Of a stretch of 64,000 nt of DNA, positions 54,192-63,076 are shown piece by piece. Position 1 is the stretch's first letter. The number at the start of each line of letters is the position of its first letter. The position numbers and the translations under genes were made by a program. The stretch spans positions 1-64,000 of the forward strand of contig NZ_JACOGG010000011.1 in assembly GCF_014284365.1 (NCBI RefSeq), read 5' to 3'. The DNA is from Cognatundibacterium rugosum. GTDB lineage: Bacteria > Pseudomonadota > Gammaproteobacteria > Burkholderiales > Burkholderiaceae_D. The notes below the pieces were generated by a model, which saw only the letters and a program-made list of their open reading frames with translations, was not told where the DNA came from and did no database searches.

Positions 54192-55511
54192 ATGCGTAAT
54201 CCTATCTTGGCGGCTTTGCTTGCCAGTGCTTTTTTTAGTCTGAATGCAGGTGCGACTGACTTATTGCAGGTCTATAAAGATGCACTTGCCAATGATGCTC
54301 AGTTTGCCAGCGCGCGTTCTTCGCTGACAGCTGGCCAGGAAAAAGCGGTGCAGGGCCGTGCGGGTTTGTTGCCTACGATAGGATTGTCCGGTAGTGACAC
54401 CCGCTCGCGTGTGACGTCGCAGTCTGATTTGCCGGTGCCGGATCGCAGTTTTACCACGAGTAGTAATTCCTGGACGCTGGGACTGACTCAGCCTTTGTTC
54501 CGCTGGGGTAACTGGGAACAGTATGAGCAAAGTAAATTATCCGTTGTCGCCAGCGAGGCACAGTTTGCGCAGTCGCGTCAGGACCTGATCGTACGCGTGG
54601 GCCAGGCTTACTTTGATGTGTTGGCCGCTCAGGATACGCTGGCGACATTAAAGGCACAAAAAATTGCGACTGGTGAGCAACTTGCATCGGCTAAGCGTAA
54701 TTTTGAGGTAGGTACTTCTACCATTACAGATACGCACGAAGCACAGGCACGCTTTGATTTGATCACTGCTCAGGAGTTTGCGGCGCAAAGCGATCTGCAG
54801 GTAAAGCGATCTGCATTGCAGCAGATCATCGGCAAAGAAGCGGGTGATCTCGCAACACTGAAATCGGGCGTCAAGCTCAGCGCACCACAACCAAATGGCA
54901 TCAATGAATGGGTCAGCACTGCAGAGAAGCAAAATTACAGTGTGGTGGCCAGCGAAGTCAACGTTGAAATTGCAAAGCGCAGCATTGCATTGAACCGTGC
55001 TGGTCATTACCCTACGCTGGATTTGGTCGCGAGTACCGGCCGTTCCTCAACGGGCGGTAGTCCTGTCAGCAATGGTGTGACTAAGCCGACCACTATAGGA
55101 TTGCAATGGTCAGTGCCGATTTTTGCCGGATTTGCTATCGACAGTAAAGTCAAGGAAGCGATCGCGCTCGAAGATAAAGCGCGCAATGATCTGGAAGTCG
55201 CTCGCCGTGCCGCTGCACTGGGTGCGCGTCAGGCTTATACCGGGGTCACCAGTGGTCTGGCACAGGTCAAGGCTTATGAGGCTGCAGAAATTTCCAGTCA
55301 ATCTGCACTGGATTCTAACAAACTCGGTTATCAGGTGGGGGTGCGTATCAATATCGACGTGCTGAATGCACAGCAGCAGTTATACACGACACGCCAGACA
55401 CTCGCGAAAGCCCGTTATGACACGATATTGAATGGACTGCGTCTGAAATCGGCAGCCGGTATTCTGAAAGAAGACGATCTGCTGGAAATCAATGCTTTAT
55501 TGCAGAACTGA
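54192..55511 (+). CDS. tolC: TolC-family outer-membrane channel
   Basis: A 439-residue outer-membrane efflux protein of the TolC type used by type I secretion and drug efflux. A signal peptide ends AGA (about residue 20), followed by the family opening DLLQVYKDALANDAQFASAR. Two repeated long coiled-coil halves are visible (for example QEKAVQGRAGLLPTIGLSG and a second at about 255). I start at ATG 54192, with GGAG 7 bases upstream. A strong terminator follows. The TetR gene upstream may regulate it (inference). Confidence 0.93.
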   Translation: MRNPILAALLASAFFSLNAGATDLLQVYKDALANDAQFASARSSLTAGQEKAVQGRAGLLPTIGLSGSDTRSRVTSQSDLPVPDRSFTTSSNSWTLGLTQPLFRWGNWEQYEQSKLSVVASEAQFAQSRQDLIVRVGQAYFDVLAAQDTLATLKAQKIATGEQLASAKRNFEVGTSTITDTHEAQARFDLITAQEFAAQSDLQVKRSALQQIIGKEAGDLATLKSGVKLSAPQPNGINEWVSTAEKQNYSVVASEVNVEIAKRSIALNRAGHYPTLDLVASTGRSSTGGSPVSNGVTKPTTIGLQWSVPIFAGFAIDSKVKEAIALEDKARNDLEVARRAAALGARQAYTGVTSGLAQVKAYEAAEISSQSALDSNKLGYQVGVRINIDVLNAQQQLYTTRQTLAKARYDTILNGLRLKSAAGILKEDDLLEINALLQN

Positions 55512-55535
55512 TTTTAGCAAGCTCCTCAATACAAA

Positions 55536-55565
55536 ACCGCGCCCTCTTTGGGGCGCGTTTTTTTT
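55536..55565 (+). terminator. Rho-independent terminator of tolC
   Basis: CGCGCCC (55538-55544) pairs with GGGCGCG (55551-55557) around a 6-base loop, followed by eight T. Confidence 0.92.
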
Positions 55566-55603
55566 ATCCCTGTGGTTTGAGTCAGGGTAACGACAGTGGC
55601 TAA

Positions 55604-56446
55604 CTACACGGCGTAAAACAAATTTCTGAAATCCTCAGCCGCAATCCTGTATAGCCAGAACGCAGCATCATTGCTGGCAATCTGGCGCAATAAATGCGCA
55701 GGTGAAAAGCCTGTCAGCTCGACAAATTCTTTATGCATATGCGCCTGATCATAGTAGCCAAATTGCTGTGCAATCTGGGTCAGGTCGCCACGTTGTGTTG
55801 GATGGCTCAATAAATGTAGCAGACAGAATCCATAGCGCGATAATTTGCGCATATCGCGCAGATTCAGGCCAAACGTATCCTGCACTCTGCGCTCGAGCTG
55901 ACGCTGGCCTATGTCAAAAAAACTGGCCAGTTCCAGCAGCGGTAAGAACATTTTTTGATGTGATCGTAAAAAACGCTCTCCCAAACCTTTGCCGTTTTTG
56001 TAGTCGAGTATCTCCAGCAGCAATTCCTGAAACAAGGCTGCTTGCACAGCGATTTGGTTTTGTTCGTCAATACGCGCAAGAAAACGCTGCACTCTTCCGG
56101 CATCAAATGCGGCCTCCATCTCGACACTGTTACCTGCAAGTCTGACTGGAGACAGACTGCATGCCTGTGGCAGCATGCCCGGACGGAAGCACATCGAGAT
56201 CGTGACCGTTCCCGGTGCGTATCGTGTGTGCAAGGGTGTCATAAACGGTCCGAGCAGCAAGAAACGTGGTGAAGGCTGATAACTGTGGTCGGGCATGCGT
56301 ACCAGAGCCGTACCGCGCAGTGTCAGCATAATCGATGGGCTGGGCGTGGCAGGAATATACGCATCGCAGCCGTCGAGTTCGCAGACTAATACATGCATCA
56401 GCAGGTGCTGTAATTGTGGCAGAGGTGGGAAAGTCTGGTATCTCAT
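55604..56446 (-). CDS. AraC-family transcriptional regulator
   Basis: A 280-residue regulator. The N-terminal part (about 1-150) looks like a ligand-binding region with a cupin-like stretch (PSIMLTLRGTALVRMPDHSY). The C-terminal double helix-turn-helix (about 165-260) has SFFDIGQRQLERRVQDTFGLN and AQQFGYYDQAHMHKEFVELTGFSP. The start ATG 56446 overlaps the CPBP protease stop by 4 bases (ATGA). A much longer frame upstream is only the antisense of that gene. Its target is unknown; the coupled protease gene is the obvious candidate partner. Confidence 0.9.
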   Translation of the reverse strand: MRYQTFPPLPQLQHLLMHVLVCELDGCDAYIPATPSPSIMLTLRGTALVRMPDHSYQPSPRFLLLGPFMTPLHTRYAPGTVTISMCFRPGMLPQACSLSPVRLAGNSVEMEAAFDAGRVQRFLARIDEQNQIAVQAALFQELLLEILDYKNGKGLGERFLRSHQKMFLPLLELASFFDIGQRQLERRVQDTFGLNLRDMRKLSRYGFCLLHLLSHPTQRGDLTQIAQQFGYYDQAHMHKEFVELTGFSPAHLLRQIASNDAAFWLYRIAAEDFRNLFYAV

Positions 56447-57309
56447 GTGGTCAGTTTCGGATAGCTGAAACAAACGAAATGGGTGAGGTTCAACGCAGCA
56501 TGGGTCAATATCGCCATTTCTATGCGTCCGGTACGAAGATATATCCATCCATAGCCTATACCTGCCAGCGTAGCGACCAGCACATACAGCCATCCTCCCC
56601 CTGCGTGGAGCATGCCGAATATGCTGGCAATGATCACGATGCTGACTGCACCCGGATAGGTGACGGGCAGTTGCTGTGACAGTTTTTGCTGAAGAAAGCC
56701 ACGAAAAAAAGCTTCTTCTGCAACGCAGGTCAACACTAAGTTGACTGCCAAAAAAATCACGATGTCTGGTGTCCATTTGAGGTCCCAGCGTATCAGTTGC
56801 AGTATGCAGGCCAATGTCATTACCGCTGCAATGGCGCCTATACTGAGTAGCAGACTGCGCCTCGCATCGGTCAGGAATTGCGCGCAGCTTGTCACACGTG
56901 GACTCAGATAAGACAACAACAGGAAACCGGCATAACCTTTATCAAAATTCGCATACAGGGTAAAAGGCAGACTGTCTGGCGCGTAGCGTACAGCTGAAAT
57001 TAACTGCAGATTGTGGAAGCCAGGCAGCAAGTGACTTGCCATTCCCAACACTAGTAGCGCACTGCCCAGGCAACTGAGTGCACGCCAGCCCGCTGCTAAC
57101 TGCGCTTGTGCGGACAAATGAATGAGAAGCCAGCATAGCAGGCAAATCACTAAGCCCGGCCAGTCCAGTAAGCCAGTACTCATTGCGGCAGCCAGACTGC
57201 AAGTGGCCACGATGCGGGCGGGTTGCCAGCGCCAGGTCGGATGTGGTGGCAGCCAGCTCAGCGCAATAGCACCAAACAATAGCAGATACGGCAAATAGAG
57301 CAGATTCAT
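56443..57309 (-). CDS. CPBP-family intramembrane metalloprotease
   Basis: A 288-residue membrane protein of the CAAX protease/bacteriocin-processing (Abi) family. At least seven hydrophobic helices are visible. The three active-site motifs are present: EEAFFRG (about residue 193), the His in FGMLHAGGGW (about 232) and NLTHF near the C-terminus (about 276). I start at ATG 57309. It is coupled to the AraC-family gene by an ATGA overlap. The substrate is unknown; family members process prenylated or bacteriocin-like peptides. Confidence 0.9.
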   Translation of the reverse strand: MNLLYLPYLLLFGAIALSWLPPHPTWRWQPARIVATCSLAAAMSTGLLDWPGLVICLLCWLLIHLSAQAQLAAGWRALSCLGSALLVLGMASHLLPGFHNLQLISAVRYAPDSLPFTLYANFDKGYAGFLLLSYLSPRVTSCAQFLTDARRSLLLSIGAIAAVMTLACILQLIRWDLKWTPDIVIFLAVNLVLTCVAEEAFFRGFLQQKLSQQLPVTYPGAVSIVIIASIFGMLHAGGGWLYVLVATLAGIGYGWIYLRTGRIEMAILTHAALNLTHFVCFSYPKLTT

Positions 57310-57360
57310 CGTCAATTCTGATCAGGTCCGGCCTGATTTCTTCATTGGATTAGCACGCAG

Positions 57361-58032
57361 CTAGTCTGTCTCTGCTTTTGGCAGACCCGAGGCGCAGATG
57401 AGTTGCTGCAACTGCAGAGGATTGCCTGCGCTGATCACCGCTAAGTGGCGTGTGATCATCTCTGCTGACCAGTTCCACCAGGCGAGCTGTTCCAGCATTT
57501 CGATCTGTTCTTGTGGGAAGCGCAGGCGAATTAATTTTGCAGGATTGCCGCCGACTATGCTGTATGCAGGGACGTCCTGTACTACCACGGAGCGGCTGGA
57601 AATAATGGCACCATTACCAACGCGAACACCAGGCATAATCAGACTGTCATAGCCTATCCAGACATCATTGCCGATGACCGTGTCACCTTTGTAGGGTAGC
57701 CCCGCTTGCTGCAAGGAGGCTGATTCCCAGCCATTGCCAAATATCGCAAATGGATAGGTGGACACGCCACCCATAGGATGGTTGGCACCGTTCATGATGA
57801 ACTTGACGCCACGTGCAATGGCACAGAATTTACCGATAATCAGCTTGTCGCCGATGAAAGGAAAATGGTAAAGCACGTTCCGTTCAAAGTCGCGCGCATT
57901 TTCCGGATCATCATAATAGCTGTATTCGCCAACTTCGATGTTGGGGTTGTCAATGGTATTGCGGATAAAACAGACTTGCGGAAAACCCGGCAGCGGATGC
58001 GGCTGACTTGGGTCAGGACCATGTGTATGCAT
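57361..58032 (-). CDS. CatB/Vat-like xenobiotic O-acetyltransferase
   Basis: A 223-residue left-handed beta-helix acetyltransferase. Hexapeptide repeats are visible (KLIIGKFCAIARGVKFIMNG, VIGNDVWIGYDSLIMPGVRVGNGAIISS), with the catalytic His in MNGANHPMGGVST, the signature of the chloramphenicol/streptogramin (XAT) group. VGGNPAKLIRLRF closes the helix. It may detoxify hydroxylated antibiotics or act on a cell-surface sugar. It lies 67 bases after a small membrane protein gene on the same strand. Confidence 0.9.
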   Translation of the reverse strand: MHTHGPDPSQPHPLPGFPQVCFIRNTIDNPNIEVGEYSYYDDPENARDFERNVLYHFPFIGDKLIIGKFCAIARGVKFIMNGANHPMGGVSTYPFAIFGNGWESASLQQAGLPYKGDTVIGNDVWIGYDSLIMPGVRVGNGAIISSRSVVVQDVPAYSIVGGNPAKLIRLRFPQEQIEMLEQLAWWNWSAEMITRHLAVISAGNPLQLQQLICASGLPKAETD

Positions 58033-58099
58033 AACTCATTCTTATTTGTATCCACACCTGGGAAAGTTGTGGATTTTATTTTCAAGCCGCTTCCGTTAT

Positions 58100-58411
58100 T
58101 CAGCTCAGCCAGGACCGCGTGGATAAAGCCAGGAAATGCCCAGTCAGCAAAATAAACGCAAAGGGCAGCAAGCCATAGAAAACGGATAGCAGGAAGCGCC
58201 AGGTGATCCAGATTTTTTCTGAAATGATCGCTTGCATTGTCCAGATGCAACCGCTATACACCAATGCGACTGTCAACAGGAAAAGCATAAATAAAAACTG
58301 ATCGGGACGGTAGGGCGCTGACACAGCACTGATACTGCACCAGATAATCCAGGCGGGAACAGCAACCAGAATCAGACGCTGAAGTGCTTCCAGAAAAGCC
58401 AGTGTACGCAT
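58100..58411 (-). CDS. Small membrane protein of unknown function
   Basis: A 103-residue inner-membrane protein with about three hydrophobic helices (about 8-30 LVAVPAWIIWCSI, 38-62 FLFMLFLLTVALVYSG, 75-98 FLLSVFYGLLPFAFILL). I start at ATG 58411; a GTG four codons upstream is possible and neither has a strong ribosome site. I do not recognise a family. It may be co-transcribed with the acetyltransferase gene downstream. Confidence 0.6.
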   Translation of the reverse strand: MRTLAFLEALQRLILVAVPAWIIWCSISAVSAPYRPDQFLFMLFLLTVALVYSGCIWTMQAIISEKIWITWRFLLSVFYGLLPFAFILLTGHFLALSTRSWLS

Positions 58412-58543
58412 GGGCAGTCTCACTTATGTCAGGGACTCGGTGGAATTGGGCATTCGCGATGGCGATTCAGCGATGTTCCAGAGGCTGAAATACGCAGATC
58501 AGCGCTGCCGGGATGCATCCCTAAGTCCTATGGTTAAAGCAAT

Positions 58544-59143
58544 TTAACTTTTTTGTTGTAGATGATCAATTAAACTGTGTAGACCACGTGTCATTGCTTC
58601 CACGGAAGTTTGCATATCCCATTGATCATCGCCGACTTTAACAATATTTGAGACCGAACGCAATTCCAGAAATGCTTGTTGTTCTTTTTTGCAAACATGA
58701 AAAAATGCAGCACCTTCCATGTTTTCCAGATCTGCTTCTGTGGTGTCGATAAAGTCCGCCATTGCGGCATTGACTGAAATCCCACGTGCCAGACGCATAG
58801 GGAAACCGGGAGGGAGGTAGGGGCACCGTAAGACGTGACGTCGTTCAAACTCCATATCAATTGGGAGATGTGCCATATGCACAAAGCCATCAGGAGTAAA
58901 GAAGCCGAGATCTGCCTCGACTTCGCTACCAACCAGGGCGACCTCGCCCAGAGCGAAATCGCGACCAGGAAAAACACCTGCGATGCCCGCCAGGATCAGC
59001 ATGTCAGGCCGGTCCTGATAGATAGCCTTGAGTGTGGCATAGGCGGTTGCGGTCAGTCCTACGCCGGAAATGCTGGTTTTGACGCCATCCCTCTGAAACA
59101 GGCTGGCTTCGGTCGCTGTGGGGAAGAGAACTTGAATTTTCAT
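58544..59143 (-). CDS. Nucleoside phosphorylase-family protein, futalosine-hydrolase-like
   Basis: A 199-residue protein of the PNP/UDP-phosphorylase fold. The segments SGVGLTATAYATLKAI, LILAGIAGVFP and LGEVALVGSEVEADLGFFTPDGF resemble futalosine hydrolase (MqnB), which frees hypoxanthine in the alternative menaquinone route. NMEGAAFFHVC is the purine-site Met-Glu motif. I start at ATG 59143; the upstream extension of 39 residues lacks similarity. No other mqn gene is nearby, so an MTA/SAH-like or unrelated nucleosidase role is possible. Confidence 0.8.
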   Translation of the reverse strand: MKIQVLFPTATEASLFQRDGVKTSISGVGLTATAYATLKAIYQDRPDMLILAGIAGVFPGRDFALGEVALVGSEVEADLGFFTPDGFVHMAHLPIDMEFERRHVLRCPYLPPGFPMRLARGISVNAAMADFIDTTEADLENMEGAAFFHVCKKEQQAFLELRSVSNIVKVGDDQWDMQTSVEAMTRGLHSLIDHLQQKS

Positions 59144-59383
59144 ACTATGTATTTGCCGGAACTTTAGGCTAATTTTTGCGAGGAGGGTGTGTTTGTAGCC
59201 AGCAGCATACCTGAAACTCTGTATGCTGACTTGCAACGTGCATACAACACTTTGAAACAATATTGGTGTTCCGGCCTTATCCAGTCGTGCTTGCGCTCAC
59301 TCAATTGGGCTAAACAAATATGTTTCATGTATCTTGTCCTGAGCTTTAGCTTGAAATTATTTATTACGTTAGGATAGCTGGGC

Positions 59384-60550
59384 ATGCAAACCATCCGTGA
59401 TCTGGGGGGAAAGCCCGATGATCAGGCCAAAATTGATGTCGAACCGGACGTGCAGAGTTATGTCTGGATTCGCTCGACCAGCGATTTGTACATTCGTTCT
59501 AAACCAGGCCCTATTTTTTACCTGCTGGCTTGTGCGATCAGTTTCTGGCTGGCGGGCTACATACGACAATCCTGGTTAGTCATGTTGCCACCAGCGCTCG
59601 CATTTGGTTTGCTTGGATATTTACGTATCGCGCACAGACCACCCGAGGCGCAGGCCAGGCAATCCGACTTTGAACGATGGAAAAGTGTGCACTGGGCTTA
59701 TATCCATACTGGCTCCATATTGTGGAGTGTGGTTGCAATGGGCATCGGATGGCTGGAAAAGGAGCCGAATCAGGCGGTGATTGTTTCGGTGATCACCACG
59801 ATTACGTTCAGCACTGCAGCCAGTCATGCTTTTGCGATGCATCCCTGGCATGCGCGCATCTGCGTGATGGAATTGATTGTGCCATCCATACTTTTGTATA
59901 TTTGGGGGACTCCAAATTTACAGGCGACCGGTATTACTTTATGTATTTTCTTTTCTTATTTGCTCATTAATGTCAGGACGACGTCGCGCGAATATCAAAA
60001 GCAGATGGATGTGGAAGTGATGCTGATACGTAGCCGTGCTGAAATTTCAAGTTTGTCTATGACCGATGTGCTGACTGGCTTGCCTAACCGGCGCAAGTAC
60101 GAGCAAGCCTGGCAGAGCTTATGGTATCGGGCTGCACGTAAGCAGGAAGTATTGGGCTTAATCCTGGTCGACCTGGATCACTTTAAGCGTATCAATGATG
60201 AGTTTGGTCATCTTGCGGGCGATACCTGTCTGCAGCATTTTGCACAGGTGTTGAAGCGCCACGTGCGCAGAGAAAGCGATATTGCGGCACGTATAGGTGG
60301 CGAGGAATTTGTTATTATTATGCCTTCCTGTAACAAAGAGCAATTGATACAGGTGGCAGAGAACTTGCGGGCAGATTTGCAAAAAACACCTTGTCAGCTT
60401 GGAACGGTGCAGATTGTATTTACTGCCAGTATGGGAACTGGCTTAGCAGACTGGCAAAACGATGATAGCCCTGACCTGACATTTCAACGTATCGATAAAG
60501 CCTGCTACCAGGCGAAAGCCAGCGGACGTAACCGCGTGGTTGCCGTATAA
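59384..60550 (+). CDS. Membrane-bound diguanylate cyclase
   Basis: A 388-residue GGDEF enzyme that makes cyclic-di-GMP from GTP. The N-terminal region (about 45-205) has some six hydrophobic helices (ISFWLAGYI, LVMLPPALAFGLLGYL and more), a MASE-like membrane sensor. The GGDEF domain (about 220-388) has the active motif GGEEF and, five residues before it, a product-inhibition I-site RESD. SMTDVLTGLPNRR and DHFKRINDEFGH are typical. It is unlinked to the cluster at 30-37 kb but would supply the nucleotide that cluster degrades or senses. Confidence 0.93.
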   Translation: MQTIRDLGGKPDDQAKIDVEPDVQSYVWIRSTSDLYIRSKPGPIFYLLACAISFWLAGYIRQSWLVMLPPALAFGLLGYLRIAHRPPEAQARQSDFERWKSVHWAYIHTGSILWSVVAMGIGWLEKEPNQAVIVSVITTITFSTAASHAFAMHPWHARICVMELIVPSILLYIWGTPNLQATGITLCIFFSYLLINVRTTSREYQKQMDVEVMLIRSRAEISSLSMTDVLTGLPNRRKYEQAWQSLWYRAARKQEVLGLILVDLDHFKRINDEFGHLAGDTCLQHFAQVLKRHVRRESDIAARIGGEEFVIIMPSCNKEQLIQVAENLRADLQKTPCQLGTVQIVFTASMGTGLADWQNDDSPDLTFQRIDKACYQAKASGRNRVVAV

Positions 60551-60879
60551 GCTGGTCCCACGTGTGCTAAGCAAATGGCTTGAAAGCATGGTGTCGCAGC
60601 GCTGGGTAGCCTGCGATGGCTTGACTAAATTCAGTTCTTATCCGGATCGGGCAACGTAAATCTGGAAATTGTCCTTAATTTCCATTGCGTACAGCGAAAA
60701 TTTTCATGCTTGGTAGAATGCTGCGCGTACCACACCGGGATGTAGCTCCAGCCTGTTCCATTGTCCTTAGCCACTTAGTGCAGACACCGGTCATTGTGCT
60801 TGGTGCCTGCATGCAGGTGCGTCGTCAATTTCTTCATTACAAGACAACTGCGTAGCAGCTGTCCATTACGGGAGTACAC
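60551..60879. other. 329-base intergenic region
   Basis: Between the diguanylate cyclase and the peptidase gene. A weak hairpin TCGCAG/CTGCGA (60594-60616) follows the cyclase. The rest, including the peptidase promoter, shows no gene and no structure I can name. Confidence 0.5.
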
Positions 60880-62955
60880 ATGAAGTTTCGTTTGAGCGCC
60901 TTGCTGGCGCTGGCTTGTGCCAGCGGTGCACAGGCTGAGATACGCGGTTTGCAGATTGAGGATCTGGTTAGGATGGAGCGTGTTGGCGCTCCTGTCATTG
61001 CGCCAGATGGTAAAAAAATGCTTTACACACTGCGTCAGACCGACCTCGAAAAAAATCGTGGCAGCACTAACCTTTGGCTGCAAGATCTGAGTCAGCCACG
61101 TCAGCCAGCGCAGAATCTGACCACGCAGGGAGCGACTGATCCGGTCTGGTCGCCCAAAGGTGAGGCGATCTATTTTCTGTCCGCCCGCTCTGGCTCATCC
61201 CAAATCTGGAAATTACCTTTACAAGGCGGTGAAGCGCAACGTGTCACCGATTTTCCGCTGGATGTTGATAACTTCCGCCTCTCACCTCAGGGGGACAAGC
61301 TCTTGTTCAGCATGGCGGTATTCCGCGATTGCCCTGATCTGGCCTGCACCCAGAAAAAACTAGCCGACAAAGCGGCAAATAAAGCAACGGGACGTATCTA
61401 TGACCGCCTGTTTGTGCGTCACTGGGACACCTGGGCCGATGGTCGCCGCTCCGTTTTATTCACTGCCCAGCTCGATAGTAAGGGCATCGTGCAGGGCGCG
61501 CCAGTAGCACTCAGCGCTGCGCTGGATGGGGATGTTCCCTCCAAACCGGATGGTGATCAGGAAGAATATCAATTCACGCCGGATGGCAAGAGCGCCGTAT
61601 TTGCGATTCGTATCGCAGGAAAAACCGAGGCCTGGTCGACGAATTTCGACCTGTATCAGGTTGCGCTCGACGGTAAGCAGGCTGCCAAAAATCTGACTGC
61701 TGACAATCCTGCCTGGGATACCCGGCCGAAATTTTCACCCGATGGCAAAACCATGGCCTATGTGGCGATGCGTCGTCCCGGCTTTGAGGCAGACCGTTTT
61801 CAATTAGTGCTGATGGATGTTGCCACTGGTAAAAAGCGTGAGCTCGCAGCGGATTGGGATCGTTCTGTGGCTGATTTCCGCTGGGCACCTGATGGGCAGT
61901 CGCTGCTGGTTAGCGCCGACGATTTGGGACAGCACCGCTTGTTCTGGGTTGATGCAGGCCGCGGCAAGGTCAGGCCCTTGACTGGCCTGGGTGCAGTCAA
62001 TTCCTGGGATGTGCATGGTGATCAGTTACTGATCAATTTTGGCAGCCTCAATGGCGATGGTCAGATTTATCGTTTGTCGCTGAAACAGGCGGATAACACC
62101 GATGTGAGTAAGGCTGAGCAACTGACATTTGCAAATCGTGAGCTGATGCAGGATGTGCGTCTTGGCAGTTATGAGCAATTCAGTTTTACCGGTGCGAATG
62201 GCGATCAGGTTTATGGCTACGTGATGAAACCATGGAATGCACAGCCAGGCGTCAAGTATCCGGTTGCTTTCCTGGTGCATGGCGGTCCGCAAGGCAGCTT
62301 TGGCAATAAATGGGGCTATCGCTGGAACCCACAGATATATGCTGGTGCCGGGTATGCGTCGGTATTCATCGATTTCCACGGCTCTACCGGTTATGGTCAG
62401 AAATTCACTGATTCCATCAGTGGTGACTGGGGTGGCAAACCGCTGGAGGATTTGAAAAAAGGGCTGGCTGCCGCAGCAAACAAATATCCGTGGCTGGATA
62501 CCAACCGCGCTTGTGCGTTGGGTGCATCGTACGGTGGATATATGATGAACTGGATCGCCGGTAACTGGTCAGATGGCTTCCGTTGCATCGTCAATCACGA
62601 CGGCGTATTCGATACCCGTGGCATGGCCTATGCGACCGATGAAATCTGGTTCACAGAATGGGAAAACGGCGGTGCTTACTATGATGTGCCGGAAAAGCAT
62701 GAGCAGTTTAACCCGGCACGTTTTGTGAAAAACTGGAAGACACCGATGCTGGTGGTACAGGGCGAACTGGATTTCCGTATTCCGACCGAGCAGGCTTTGG
62801 GCAGCTTCACCGCCTTACAGCGCCGTGGCATAGAGAGTAAATTGCTGATTTATCCGGATGAAAATCATTGGGTCACTAAACCGGCTAACTCCGTGTTGTG
62901 GCATCACACCGTCTTAGACTGGTTGGGCCAGCATATCGGACCAGCCAAAAAGTAA
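60880..62955 (+). CDS. S9-family prolyl-oligopeptidase-like peptidase
   Basis: A 691-residue secreted serine peptidase of the acylaminoacyl-peptidase/dipeptidyl-peptidase group. A signal peptide ends GAQA (about residue 20). The beta-propeller (about 30-420) shows WSPKG, FSPDGK and RWAPDG repeats. The alpha/beta-hydrolase domain (about 440-691) has the nucleophile Ser in GASYGGYM, Asp in QGELDFRIP and His in DENHWV. GGGAG-type ribosome site GGGAG lies 7 bases upstream. It is probably periplasmic and single, ending at a strong terminator. Confidence 0.94.
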   Translation: MKFRLSALLALACASGAQAEIRGLQIEDLVRMERVGAPVIAPDGKKMLYTLRQTDLEKNRGSTNLWLQDLSQPRQPAQNLTTQGATDPVWSPKGEAIYFLSARSGSSQIWKLPLQGGEAQRVTDFPLDVDNFRLSPQGDKLLFSMAVFRDCPDLACTQKKLADKAANKATGRIYDRLFVRHWDTWADGRRSVLFTAQLDSKGIVQGAPVALSAALDGDVPSKPDGDQEEYQFTPDGKSAVFAIRIAGKTEAWSTNFDLYQVALDGKQAAKNLTADNPAWDTRPKFSPDGKTMAYVAMRRPGFEADRFQLVLMDVATGKKRELAADWDRSVADFRWAPDGQSLLVSADDLGQHRLFWVDAGRGKVRPLTGLGAVNSWDVHGDQLLINFGSLNGDGQIYRLSLKQADNTDVSKAEQLTFANRELMQDVRLGSYEQFSFTGANGDQVYGYVMKPWNAQPGVKYPVAFLVHGGPQGSFGNKWGYRWNPQIYAGAGYASVFIDFHGSTGYGQKFTDSISGDWGGKPLEDLKKGLAAAANKYPWLDTNRACALGASYGGYMMNWIAGNWSDGFRCIVNHDGVFDTRGMAYATDEIWFTEWENGGAYYDVPEKHEQFNPARFVKNWKTPMLVVQGELDFRIPTEQALGSFTALQRRGIESKLLIYPDENHWVTKPANSVLWHHTVLDWLGQHIGPAKK

Positions 62956-63002
62956 GCGCTTTACTTACGCATGGTATGACTGCAGTTTGAATGCAGACAA
63001 AT

Positions 63003-63036
63003 AAAAAACGGACACTGCCAAGTGTCCGTTTTTTTT
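63003..63036. terminator. Bidirectional terminator peptidase / nrdJ
   Basis: AAAAAACGGACACT (63003-63016) pairs with AGTGTCCGTTTTTT (63021-63034) around GCCA. It serves both convergent genes. Confidence 0.93.
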
Positions 63037-63076
63037 ACCAGCGCAGTCTCAGACTGCATAAACAGTTAAGCCGAGA

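Noticed and set aside
56447-56776. Extension of the AraC-family frame to 390 residues
   Set aside because: The extra 110 residues are antisense-like sequence of the same-strand CPBP gene in another frame; ATG 56446 overlaps its stop in the usual ATGA manner.
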